From Phycomyces blakesleeanus NRRL 1555(-) (Eukaryota; Mucoromycota; Mucoromycetes; Mucorales; Phycomycetaceae), in NCBI RefSeq assembly GCF_001638985.1, contig NW_017265138.1:2099993-2163992 (forward strand): a stretch of 64,000 nucleotides of DNA, in the 5' to 3' direction. The first letter of the stretch is position 1. Each line of letters opens with the position of its first letter. This document shows positions 37,060 to 49,144 of the stretch, one piece after another. Made by a program: the position numbers and the translations under genes. The notes under the pieces were generated by a model. That model ran no database searches. It had not been told where the DNA came from and was given only the letters and a program-made list of their open reading frames with translations.

Positions 37060-38737
37060 CCTCTCTTTCTATTTATCCTTTACTCACCTCATCTAGTAAT
37101 AAAATTGTTGGATTTTTTAGAATTGCGCGAGCAATGGCAATTCGCTGCTTCTGGCCTCCAGAAAGCATACCACCTTGCTCTCCAACTAATGTTTCATACC
37201 CTTGTGATAATTGTGTAATAAACGAGTGACAATTTGCTTTAATGCATGCCTCCTTGAGTTCTTGATCCGTTACTTGCTTGTAGGTTCCCATTATCAGGTT
37301 TTGGCGGATGCTCATGTTAAATAGAACCGGCTCTTGACTGACCACGCCAATATTTTGTCGGAGCCACATTGGATTGTATTCTCGAATATCATTTCCATCA
37401 AGTAATATCTGACCATCTACTGGATCGTAGAATCGTTGGAGAAGCTGAACAGATGTAGATTTTCCGGAACCAGAAGGTCCCACAAATGCAACTGTCATGC
37501 CTGGGCGAATGGTTAGGCTCAAATCTCTTAAGATTGTTTGATTTGGGCGAGTAGGATAGTGAAACAGAACATGCCGAAATTCAACTTTTCCTACTATACT
37601 ATCAGGAGCTAATCCATCACTCTGGTCAGTGTCAATACTGGGAACACGATGTATTGTTTCAAATATACTGTAGGCCGCACCAGATGCACTAGATATTGAT
37701 ACAAGGCTGGTCGGTAACTGGATGAGTGCCATTGATCCCATCATCATTGAGAAAAATACAACCAAGACAGTCGACCCTTGTAATGTCCCTCGGACGACGA
37801 GCTGTGAGCCGTACCAGAGTGAAAGTCCATAAGAACAAAATAGTATGAACACGAACAAGCCGAAGAAGAAACCAACAACTTTTCCTCGGTTAACACCAGC
37901 GTGTTTAGCCTTGTCAAGCTCGACATCGTATCTTTCCGAAAATCGTTTCTGTAATGAGAATGCATAGACTGTACGGATTCCAGCAAATACTTGTTCGGCC
38001 ACTGTGCCTGCATCAGCGTACGAAGCCTGAGCGTCCAATGTAAGTTTGGTTGTGTAGTAACCCAAGACTATGACAGATCCAAGCATAAGCGGAAGTATAG
38101 CTAGGATGATTACTGCAAGCTGCCAGCCTTTTGAGAAAGCAATCACAATACCACTCACAAACTGGGCAAAGCCTGTAATTAGATCACCAAATCTTTCAGA
38201 GATTCCGTCTTGGATTAATTGTGTATCTGATGCAAGTCGAGTTGTGAGCGATCCATCTCCAGCCTTGTCGAACCAGCTCATGTCTTGGCGAAGAATTGAG
38301 TGCATATATTTTTGCCGAATTCTACGGGTCTGGTTTTCGCCTGTGAATATCCAGCAAGCTCTGGCAATGTATGCCGCCACAAGAGAAGCGGTACCAATAT
38401 AGACATACGTCAGGATCATTGGCATGGTTGCGTTTAAAAGATCTGTGGGGTTCGAGAGCTGTTCAGTCAGATTCGACACAAAACTGCCAAAGAATATAAT
38501 GGATGCTGGCTGAATTGCACCGATACCGGCAGAGCAAATACATGCGATACAGATAAGAAATATATCTAGTGGGCTCGCAAACGAAAAGAGCTTGTAAACC
38601 GGGACAGCGGGCTTCTTCTTCTTCTTCTTTCGCTTTAGACGACTGAAAATCCGGGAAATATGGGATGGTGGGATTACTGGAGCGGTTGGGTTGTTGGATT
38701 GAAAAACATCTGCGGTGTCGTCTGTATCGCTCTCCAT
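34310..38737 (-). CDS. Full-size ABCB (P-glycoprotein/MDR-type) transporter
   Basis: Four exons, 38737-37088, 36862-35860, 35742-34514 and 34435-34310, all phases agreeing, 1335 aa. The layout is TMD1-NBD1-linker-TMD2-NBD2. NBD1: Walker A GPSGSGKS, Q-loop VSQEP, signature LSGGQKQRIAIARA, Walker B LLLDE with the intron directly after, then ATSALD, and IAHRLS. NBD2: Walker A GPSGCGKS, VGQEP, LSGGQKQR, LLLDEATSALDSDSEK, IAHRLSTIQ. Both sites look catalytically complete. The linker (about 36700-36330) is charged and Gln-rich. The N-terminus has a KRKKKKKK basic patch. ATG at 38737 is used; the frame is open to 38797 but only through a TTG. Expected role is ATP-driven export of hydrophobic compounds or lipopeptides at the plasma or vacuolar membrane; substrate unknown. 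Confidence 0.95.
37017..37055. repeat. TC dinucleotide tract in ABC transporter intron 1
   Basis: About 19 TC units near the donor side of the intron that splits the Walker B of the first nucleotide-binding domain (minus strand). Confidence 0.9.
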
Positions 38738-41700
38738 CGTATAAAGGGGTATATGTTTTGTGAATTGGAAAAGAGAAGACGTAGTAGTATTTTTCAAAGT
38801 ACTAAACCACCTGGGAGTTTATGGGCTTTTTTTTTTTTAGATTGAGAAAATATTAATGCTTGGATCATCGATAGTTTGTAGGATTTCAATTCCTTTCGCA
38901 GAATCAATTTACGCATAAAATAGCAGAAACTATTTGATTTGTTTCAAAATATTAATATTGACTTCCGTGTTTATTGATTTTTATGTAATTTAACGTATTT
39001 TTATACTTCATTTTCTTTTATTTTGATGACTTACTAGTATTAAACGAATATACTCTTAATAAAACTTGCGTAAATTAAAAGAATAATGTCAAAAAAAGTC
39101 ATTATAAGACGTTATATATCTGTATATTCCAATGCGACAGAATCAACAAAGAGCAAAAGCTGACTTTAGAAGTTATTTTAGACGCTTTTTATACCGTACT
39201 AATTCATGCAGTTGAATGTAGTAGATAGGTTGCTATATAGTCTTTTAAGCCATTGGCGTAGGGATATGCTAAATGGATTATCAAATTTGCAAAAAAAAAT
39301 TAATCCCGACATTGATTTCGTTTTAAAGCTATTCGTTGAAGGTTTAACGGCTATCTAATCCCTTAAAGCTGAACCTTATCCTCTAAATTCCTCGAGACAT
39401 ACCTGCCTAATTTTTTTTCAAATATTACAACAGAAGTTCTGTAAAGACATTCCTGGCAAACATGTATAACAATGTCAGGCACGAATATAAATTAGTTTTT
39501 TTTGTAAAACTCATTGTATGGAACTTGATACCAATTATTAACAAAACATATAAAATAGTTCAGTACAAATATGAGTATTTGCCTTGAGCTGTCTCATTTA
39601 TTTTATTCTATTTCATATACTGCACTTTTATATACAAGCAAGTATTTTTCCCATCGCTCCAAAAGACACTCTCATAACTACTAGTAAAAAATTCGCCATC
39701 AAAAGATATACTACTTCTTCTGATAAAGAGAAGTAACAAATTGCGAGAAAGTTGCATGGCATAATATCCAAGTCAAAGAAAAATTGTAAGAATTGAACTG
39801 TCGAGAGTTAGCTTGCTTTGATACAGAAGTATACAGGCCTCTCCATACCTTTTTGTACAAAGGATATGTCCCAGAATATTATTATACGATCATCGAGAGG
39901 GTAAGCTCGTGTGCCACACTGTGTTTACCATTTGACTACACGATAAAACCTATTCTGCATACCTCTGTAAACTCTCATTTCTGATAGGGCTTACATATAC
40001 GTTTTCTTAAACCCGTTATTGAGGTAGTAAATATATTGGGATTCTCTTGGATATGCTTGTTTTAATAAAATAAGCTCAAATACAGATAAATATAACGTAA
40101 ATCATTTTTTATCTTTCATAATAGTAAAACTTCTGAAGAAGAAAGAGCATATTTATAGATAATAGGATACTATATATTATATTGTCTAAGCATTCATACA
40201 GATATATGTTAGTAAAATCAGAAAGGTTGTTTTCTCTATCATCTTAACGATCGTTTCTCTATTTTAATCCTACGAATATTTAAGCGCGTGGGGTGGACAG
40301 ACTGAAATTTCAAAAAAAAAATGTTCAAGCACCTTTTATTGGTCAGTCTTCCCTAATTGCCACTTGGATTGAGAGAAAGAGTATGATTTTAAGGAAAGAC
40401 ATGTGCCATAGGATGCAAGACCTAGAAAGCCCTACAATAAAATACTTTTACATGATGAAGGATATGGTACAATGAGCACTTAATTTTATATACTATACAT
40501 CTGAACTAATCTTGAACTTTTCTAACAAAAGTTCGGACAGTCATGAATTGCTCTGATGGACTAAGCTTCTTGAACCTTTTTTTTGCACTTTTTAGTCTGT
40601 CCATTTGAATAGATGCGAAATGACTCCTACTTTTGGTAATTTGTTTTTTTTAAAAAAAAAGTTAGCAAGTTGTCAATTGGGAGTGAAATTGACATAGATG
40701 AGGGTAAATCTAGCATGAATTACTCAAAAATTGCTCTAGAATAAATGTAAAAATAGCAAAAGTTTGGGTAATTTACACTCAGAAAGACCGGAAGGTCCAT
40801 ATCTTCAAAAAAAAATAGCACACAGTTGTCCCTCACCTTAATATTTTACTCCTGACCAAACAAAACCTATACGTTCAGTAGCAGTAGATTGTCTCTTTGC
40901 TTTCATATTGTGCCGTCAGTCAGTCTGAGCAATAACAGAAAAAAATAGTAAATAAGCAGAGCCTTTAAAAGGTGATTTATATATATGTAATAGCCATTTT
41001 ACTAGCTTGATCTATCTGTGACCAGGCTAGCACAATTGCAAGCACCACTACTTTTTCATGGTGTATAGTGTAACATATAAATAATTATAATTATCGATAG
41101 AATGGTGTATATTTGAACACATATAAATGTAAAGTGTTTCAGGCAGTTGGGTTATGCTGTATTAATTTCTCGGTTGGATTATGATTGGTTTATAAAGTAG
41201 TACAAACCAAGGTCGATTGACAAACACTAGCCTAGACCCTGTTCTTCTTTTTACTTTTATTTTACTCTAAGAACGATGCTTTAACTTGAGGTACCAACGA
41301 CTTTCAATAGTCAGGCTGTCAATCCCTTCATACTGAAGCACTGAAAGTACTTTTATTTCAAGAAAGTATTCCTACACTTTGTGTTTATTAACTCAAGACA
41401 CTGGTAAAAAAGCTAGAAGAAAAATGGAAGTCTTTCACACGAAAGAAAAGAAAAGATATAAGCAGCAATTTTTTTCGGGGGTGCTTCTTAAACTAATAAA
41501 GTCACAGCATGTGAAACAAACAAACAAGAAAACAAACAAATAAATATACACAAGACTTTAATTAAAGCTTTATAATCAACACAACTTTACACTTCTTTAT
41601 TGTAGTTTAACGTCTAGCCGATTAATACTTTGTATATCAGTAGTACAGCTAAAATGAACACAGAGGCATATATAGTGTCTCGACAAGTGGCTGTTCAAAA

Positions 41701-42589
41701 GCATAAGCCTTGTTAACAGAATCACAACAGAAAGTAGAATAAAAAAGGGGATGGGGGTCCATAGCAACTGAATAATTTGACATGCATATAGTCCACCAAT
41801 CGGAAGACATCATTTAAATGTTTTCATGCTAAAGTAAAGTCTGGACCACTATTGCTACTATGCTCCTCTAAGCCCCATGACACATGTGATGCTGCACGGA
41901 CAGCACGGACCTTATGTGACATAAAAAGAACTAAAACAAAAAAAGAGGCAAAAGAAAAAAACAAAAAAAGAGGCAAAAGAAAAAAACAAAAAGTAAAACA
42001 AGTGCCTGCACAGCACGTCCTTCAGAATATAAGTGATACTTCTTTAAAACCCAAAACCCATATTTTAAGCATAGATATTAAATAAAGAAGTAAAATAGTA
42101 ATAATATATACATGTTGTCAAGGCTAAAAGATAAAAGAAAACCGAAAAAGGAATAAGAAAAAAACCGAATTTTATAATATATTATCAAACTATCATAATA
42201 AAAATAATAAAAAAGAACAGCAACTCATGATTGAGACGTCATGAGTTTTATAAAAAAAAAACACCTATCCAAACAGAACGCGTCAAAACAACTCTCTTCC
42301 ACATACCATTAATACTTTATACACTTCTTTACTGCTCTCTCACAAACTGCTTTAATCAACATAGACGTTAAGGACAAATCATAACCAATAAAAATCCATT
42401 TTGCTAGTCAAATCTCAGGCTTTTATCATATGTAAAACAGTCAGTAGCAAGATATAAGACAATACGTCAAAACCAGTACACAGCAAAAATGAAATACTGA
42501 GGTCCAACACTGGTTTGACCATCAATCCATCCAAAGCCTATTCACACTCAGAAACAAGAGATAAACTGACAGGACTTACTATATTTCAA
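38738..42589. other. Gene-free interval upstream of the ABC transporter
   Basis: About 3.9 kb with no exon I can support. Contains a small inverted-repeat element at 40294-40603 and a twofold 27-bp repeat of AAAAAGAGGCAAAAG type at about 41938-41995. The right side grades into the 105-bp repeat array. Confidence 0.5.
40294..40603. mobile_element. Putative 310-bp MITE
   Basis: Terminal inverted repeats of about 35 bp with a few mismatches. The left end is TGGACAGACTGAAATTTCAA and continues to ATGTTCAAG. The right end reads CTTGAACC to AGTCTGTCCA. The interior is AT-rich without a credible gene. No obvious target-site duplication. Size and structure fit a small non-autonomous DNA transposon. 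Confidence 0.6.
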
Positions 42590-45500
42590 GGAGTATATGA
42601 TATTCATCAAAGACACACATTGTGAAGATTATTTTGTCTAGTCTTTTGACAAACAAGGTCAACGATAAAAATAAGATCTCCATCCAGGCCTACAGGTATA
42701 TAAAGGCTCGTTGATTAATCATTCACTGTCTTTGATATTTCTGTAGGGACTTTTCAAAGTCAAGCAATCAAGAACAGGTTTCCATCCAGGGCCACAGGTA
42801 CACCAAGACTCGAGGAGCATATGCTCATTGTCTTTTGTATGCTTCTAGTGTCTTCCGTCCAGGTCAAACATCAAGGAGCCAATATCCATTCAGGGCTACC
42901 ATTATGGGCATATACTCACTAGATTTAATATATCTCCAGTCTCCAGCTATCCAGGTCAAGCATCAAGATTCCGATCTCCCCGCCATGGTTATAGGTATAA
43001 AAAAACATCATGGGCATATACTCACTAGATTTAATATATCTCCAGTCTCCAGCTATCCAGGTCAAGCATCAAGATTCCGATCTCCCCGCCATGGGTACAG
43101 GTATAAAAAGCATTATGGGCATATACTCATTATTTTAATCTAGTTCTAGTCTCCGGCCATCCAGGTCGAGCTTCAAGGTGCTGATCTCCCGTTATATGGT
43201 TATAGGTATAACAAAAATCGATGAGCAATCACACTCGGTTTTATTTATTTCTAGTGTTGAATCCACCAAGATCATGCTTCACGGATCCGGATTCAGTCCG
43301 TGGCTATAGGTATACAAAAACTCGATGAGCAATTACTCATTGGATTTTATATATTTCTAGTGTCTACTCATCCACGGCAATTATCAGGATCCGATTTTCA
43401 TGAATTGTTATAGCTAACCAAGTTTCCTTTAAACCTTTACTTAAAACAAACTATACTCTTTATTTATACTTTCTTTTGATGGCAAAGAACGATGATCAAA
43501 TATACATCCATTATGGAAGGTATACAAGTCGTTCTTGGCCATTACTAACCTAGAAGTATATATGACTATTGTTTTTACTCTCCAGGCCAAACAGCAAGGA
43601 TCAAAACTCAAATTTGGGCTACAGGTAAACAAGACTTCTTGAGCTTTTACTTACTGTCATTTATATATTTCTAGTGTTTTTTTCCTTAAAGTTCAAATAT
43701 CAAAGATCTGATTTCAAATCAAGGTTACGGGTACACACTTTTCTCTCTGTCTTTACATGCTTTCTTTCGTATTGGCCTAGTGTGTTTACGATCCGGCTAC
43801 ACAATGAAAAAATTGTTTTCCTTCCAGTGCGACAGGTATATACATCTAGTTCGGCCTTTAGTTACTGTTGGCTTTATTTCTCTACTGGCTTCACAGTCCA
43901 AGCCAGCCATCATGGATCCTATATCCGTCCAGTGTTACAGGTATACACTTCTCTTTGGGATTTTACTTACTGTCGGTTTTAATTTTCTACTGTCCTTAAA
44001 GTCAAGGCCAGCGACCAATCATCTGGTATCCGCCTAGAATTACAGATATAAAAATGTTTTTGGGCCGTTACTTATAATTGTTTTTGTTTCTCTAGTGTCC
44101 TTGCAGTCAAGGGTAACGAGCAAGAACCCGGTCTCAATATTGGGATATAGTGTTACACATCTCTTTGATTTTTGACTTGCTGCAAGCTGTATTTTTCTCG
44201 TGACTTTACAGTCAAATTCAACGCTCAAGGATCCGGTTTCCATCAAGTTTTACAGGTATACAAATCTGACAAGTGCTTTTATTTAATGTGTCTTTTTTTT
44301 TGTCAAGTGCCTTTACTGTCTATGCCAATGATTCCGAATCCGAGCCCTATCCAGAGTGACAGGTATACAAATATGTTTGCGTCTTTACTAACTTTTAGTT
44401 TTATATGTCTAGTGCCTATACGGTTTAGGCTGAAGAACTAGGACTTGATATTCATCCAGACTTGCAGATATATATTTTCGTTGGGCCGTTGCTTATTGGC
44501 TTTTTTTATTTGTCTATTGTTTTTACTGTCAAGGGCAACCATCAAAGATCCGATCTCCATCCAGTATGACAGATATACACTTTTCTTTGGGTTTCTACTT
44601 ATCGCTTGTTTTTTTTTGTCTAGTGTTTTCACCGCCCAGGTCGAAGAACAAGGATTTCATCTCCATCCACGGTTACAGGTATAAAATTCTCTTTTAGCCT
44701 TTGCATAACGCTTGTTTGATTTTTCTAATTTCATTACTGTCTATGCTAAATAATAAGGATCTACTCTCCATCTGAGGTCATAGGTTTAGAAATCTTTTTA
44801 AACATTTTCTTACTATCAATTAGATTATTCTAGTGTTTACACAGTCAAAGCCAAACTATAAAGCCTCTGTTGCCCGTCCAGGTTCTCCAGTATATATATA
44901 TTGAGCATATACTTACTGGTTGTTGTTTTTAGTTATCTTGACATAGTCAAAACCAACGAGTAATGCTCTATCATACATCCAGGGTATGAGATACACATGT
45001 CTCGTTTAGTATTTAGCTATCAACTATTATTTTGTCTAGCTTTTTTTTTTATATTTTAAGCCAACGATCAAGTTTTGAATATTTATTCATGATCACAGGT
45101 ATATATTTCTTTTTTTAGTCTATTTACCACCAGGGCGAACGATCAATATTCCGCTGCCCATTTTGGGCTATATGTATACATGACTCTTTAAGCAGTTAAT
45201 ACCTGTCGCTTTTATTTGTCTAGTCTTTTAATCGCCAAGTCCAAAATTTATGGCTCTGCTCTACATCATGGGCCGTAGGTATACAAGTCTCTTTGTGAAT
45301 CTATTCACTGATGGCTATAAATACTTATAATTTCACAGTTGGTGTCAAAGATCGTTGTTTAACTCTTATTCATATGTTACAGGTATACATTGTTTGCCCA
45401 TTTTTCTTTGAATGATGCTTGTATTTGCTTATTTTTTTTCTCTTCGTAGTTTAGGTCAATTATCATGGTTCTATTCTTTATTAAGGATTAAAGGCATACG

Positions 45501-46330
45501 AAGGGATTTAGGAATTTTCTCACTGAAAGTTGTATTTACTAATGTTTTTACAGCCGAGGCCAGGTATCAATATTCCACTCTCTATTGTGGACTACAGCTA
45601 TATTTGTCTTTTATATTTATTTATTTACTCCTAATTAATTTTTCCTTATTATTTTGACAGCCAAATCTAACGCTGAAAATCCCAGTCTCTATCAAGGGTT
45701 ACTGGTATACCAGTTTCTTTGAATATATTACTACAAATTATTTTTGTATATTATTTTAAACGGACAAGCCCAACGATCAAGATTTCAGGTTCGAACATCA
45801 TATACCTGCATATACATTTGTTTCAATAACTACTTTATGCTGTTTCTATAGTACTTTACGGTCATATTTAATGCTAAACATTTAAACTTTAGCTCTAGAT
45901 ATGGATCATAGGTATGCAATGATTTTGGACCACTCCATACTACTTGTTTTATATAAGAAGTATATGTGTAGTCGAGACCAAATAATTACCATTAAAATAA
46001 TTTAAACTGGATACAAGTATAAAAGGCTTTTGAGAAATTTACCAACGCCCATATTTTTTCATGTATTTCATATCAAGGATCAAGTAGCAATTTTTTGCTC
46101 TCCATCATTGTTTAAAGGTATAAAATTCTTTTTTAAACTTTTCTTTTATTAATGTTTTCATTTCAGTAGTGTATTTCCAATAAATTTCAAGAATCAAGTT
46201 TTTGCCTCCATTATATGCTAAAAGTATACAGTGCTATTTGGAAATTTACATAACGCAATTTGTTTTCGTCTAGTACTCACAGTCAAGGCAAGGATCAAGG
46301 TGCCACTTTTCCTCATAGCATAGAGATGAA
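42590..46330. repeat. Degenerate 105-bp tandem array, about 35 units
   Basis: Units recur every 103-107 bp throughout, with a few outliers and one short unit near 45100-45173. The consensus unit has an anchor CAGGTATAC, a T-rich stretch with TTACTTACTG, then TTTTCTAGTG, then CAGTCAAGGCCAACGATCAA, GGATCCGATCTCCATCCAGG and back to GGTTACAGGTATAC. Anchors were read at, for example, 42695, 42797, 42994, 43100, 43205, 43309, 43519, 43624, 43730, 43835, 43940, 44255, 44362, 44679, 45099, 45279, 45382, 45704, 45911 and 46117. Most units differ from one another substantially, and single-base indels are common, so no reading frame is kept. Two neighbouring units (42900-43105) are nearly identical. Confidence 0.9.
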
Positions 46331-47469
46331 CAAGATTCTGAAATTTAATTACTGCTTCATAATATGCACACACACACTTATTTACAGGTGGACTTATGTA
46401 TGTATGTACGTATTTATACAATGAGCCATACTTTGGATTCAATAATGTAGCTGTAAAGTACATTAAAATATATAAACATATTAGCATCTTCATTTTCTAT
46501 ATATTAAAGTAATCAATAAAAACAAAGAATTGGTAATTCCTGTAGTGTTCCTTGAAAGTATCATAGTGTTTTTCCAAAACCATCATTTTAATCACCACTC
46601 GTTTCTCATAGTGTAATAAAATCATCAGTACTTTGGGCAGAATATATACCTCTCTCTCTCTCTTACTATTGAAATATTAGCTGTATTTAGCTTATGCTCG
46701 TTTAAGTTGAAATATATATCTATAGATGTATTAGTGTTCTTAACATAAAAAAAGGGGGAGTAAAGGGGAATATGTTTAGCCTTGAATGGGGTGCAATTCA
46801 AGTTACCAGATATTGGTTTCTTTTTTAGTAAGTTGAGGAAAGTAGAAGATCTTGTGCCCAACTTTATTTCTTTACTTCTCTGTGTGTGTGGATCATGGCG
46901 TTAGTGACACACAAATCCTTAATTCAAATATGTCTTTTTTTTAATTATCTGGGATTTTATCCTGTTGTTATTTTTTGACACTAGCTAGGAAGCTTCTATA
47001 ATATTTAGCTGTATGTCTGCACATCTTAACACATAACATACAATATACCACACACTACATAGAATACATATTAACTTTTTAAGAATAATATTAAAGTATC
47101 TCTCTTATTCTTTTGTTTTAGGTGCTGTATTAGTGCATAATATAAACTAAAATATATGTTTAAGGTAAAAGAAGTATATGGATATTCTATATATATATAT
47201 GTGTGTGTGTGTGATTTTGAAAAATAAAAATAAAATAAGCAGCAAGTTGGCCAACATTTTTGTGCTTCGAACAGTCCTGTACACAACTTTAAATATATAT
47301 TTTTTTGGATCAAATTGTTGAAAAACTGCCTTTTTGATTTGTGGTTAAATATTTCCGTTTATTTTATTTTGAATACATGTATTGAATAATAATAATAGAA
47401 ATACAAAAGCGATATCTAATGTATGATATGTGATTTGTGATGTGTATATCGTGTGTGTATGTGTAATGG

Positions 47470-47510
<41 letters not shown>

Positions 47511-47532
47511 ATTATTTTCTTTTTCTTCTTCT
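46331..47532. other. Spacer between the array and the desaturase 3' end
   Basis: AT-rich with GT tracts at 47198-47212 and 47485-47510. No coding exon seen. Probably includes the desaturase 3' UTR near 47400-47532. Confidence 0.5.
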
Positions 47533-48872
47533 TTAATTCTTGAGGAAACGAACGTCGCCTTCGTCTTCAATAAATTTACATTCTCTGTATGATTTGTACA
47601 ATGCCTGAAGAATAGGGGTGTCATCAGACATATAATGTTTTCCCAAAACCTTCTTGATGTGCTTAGTGGCTTCTACTGCATGATAGTGTGGCATATTAGA
47701 AAAGAAATGATGGGCTACATGAGTGTCCGAAATGTGGTGGTGGAAATGATTCAGTATGGGCCCATATGAGCGATCAACTGTGAGAGCAGCGCCACGTTGG
47801 AAGTTCCACACATTGGGACTATAACGGGGAATCGCTGAGTCGGTGTGCTGGAGATAGGTGATCAAGACAAGCCAGCAGTTGACAAAAAGATAAGGGAACA
47901 CATAATACTTCATTACAGTCATCGAGCCGTAAATTTGGCCAGCACAGACTAGGCCAGAGATTGCGACAGCTAATCCAATGTTTGACTTGACAAAGTCTGC
48001 ATAGTTATGTTCCTCAAAGATGTGGCAATTGAAGTTGAAATGTGATGTCCAGGTTTTCTTTGGACGCTTTCCGGTTACGTCAAGTAAGACATAACAAACC
48101 CACCCGAACACAACCAGTCTGAAGATCTTTGCTGTTTCTACAATAGGGGATTCCATAAGAGCACTGTGAGGTCCGTCGAGCTCATGGTCCTCTTCTTTAG
48201 GTCCTAGCTTTCTATGCGATCGTGTTCTAGGAACATATACCTGCAAAAAGATGGGCATGTATTTATATAAGTAATAGTTTAATAATATGGCTGTTTGCGA
48301 TAATATAGCTTTTATATAGAAGAGATAGTTACCATATCATTGTACAAGTGCCCATTAGACTTGTGATGCTTTGAATGAGAAATCTTCCAAGAGTAGTATG
48401 GAACAAGCAATAGGCTGTGGATAATTATACCAACGCTATTGTTTATTGTCTATATATAATAATAATAATAATGTTAGTGTTAGTAAGAAAAAAGCGCATA
48501 CTATAAATATATAATTGATCCATGTACCTTTGAAGGACTGAATGCTTGATGTCCACATTCATGACCGATAACCCAAAGACCAGTACCCACAATTCCTTGT
48601 AAGACACTGTAGGTAGCCCATAGGACAAATCGAATATATGGAGATGACAGAGTGTCAATCTTGCTGGCACCGTACATTAGTAGTGCGACAAAAAAGAAAT
48701 CGTGTAAAACATATCCAAAGGACCGAAAAGTGTCAATACGGAAGCAGTGGGAAGGAATAGCATCACGGATTTCCTTGATAGTAAAATCCGGAATCTCCCA
48801 TCCTTTGGCAATTGCCTCGTCTAAATTGAGTGCTTGCTTTTCTGTCTTGATTGATTCAGTGTTATCCGACAT
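47533..48872 (-). CDS. FAD2: Delta-12 (omega-6) fatty acid desaturase, FAD2-like
   Basis: Three exons, 48872-48528, 48449-48333 and 48240-47533, all in phase, 389 aa, the usual size of fungal delta-12 desaturases. The start MSDNTESIKTEKQALNLDEA is chosen over an upstream in-frame codon at 48968 because family similarity begins after it. Three histidine boxes are intact: HECGH in exon 1, HSKHH in exon 2, HVAHH in exon 3. Membrane spans flank them. Family role: introduces the second double bond into oleoyl lipids to make linoleoyl lipids at the ER, using cytochrome b5 electrons. A delta-15 activity cannot be excluded from sequence, but the overall match is to delta-12. Confidence 0.94.
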
Positions 48873-49100
48873 AAGAAATAATATAAGGATGAAAGACACA
48901 AATAAAAAACGAAAAGCTTTGGTTAAACCAGTGTCTTTTAAACAAGTTTTTTTTGTAGGAATATACAAAAGTTAAAATAACTCCGGTTTTATTACACAGA
49001 CATTGAACAGCAAGATTTACCTATCAGAATATAGTAACCGTATGTTTCCTTCTCCCCCCTTCTCCCCCCTTGTAAAAAAAAAGATGCTTTGAATTTGAAA

Positions 49101-49102
<2 letters not shown>

Positions 49103-49141
<39 letters not shown>
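49103..49141. repeat. AT dinucleotide tract upstream of the desaturase
   Basis: About 19 AT units around 240 bp upstream of the desaturase ATG, thus in its presumed promoter region. Confidence 0.9.

Positions 49142-49144
<3 letters not shown>

Noticed and set aside
38738..38797. Upstream N-terminal extension of the ABC transporter
   Set aside because: The frame is open to 38797 but begins with TTG. The first ATG, at 38737, gives a sensible start.
42590..46330. Array read as a CRISPR or as a 35-residue repeat protein
   Set aside because: There are no constant repeats with unique spacers, and the host is a eukaryote. The unit length of 105 would keep frame, but units differ by single-base indels and stops appear, so no long frame exists.
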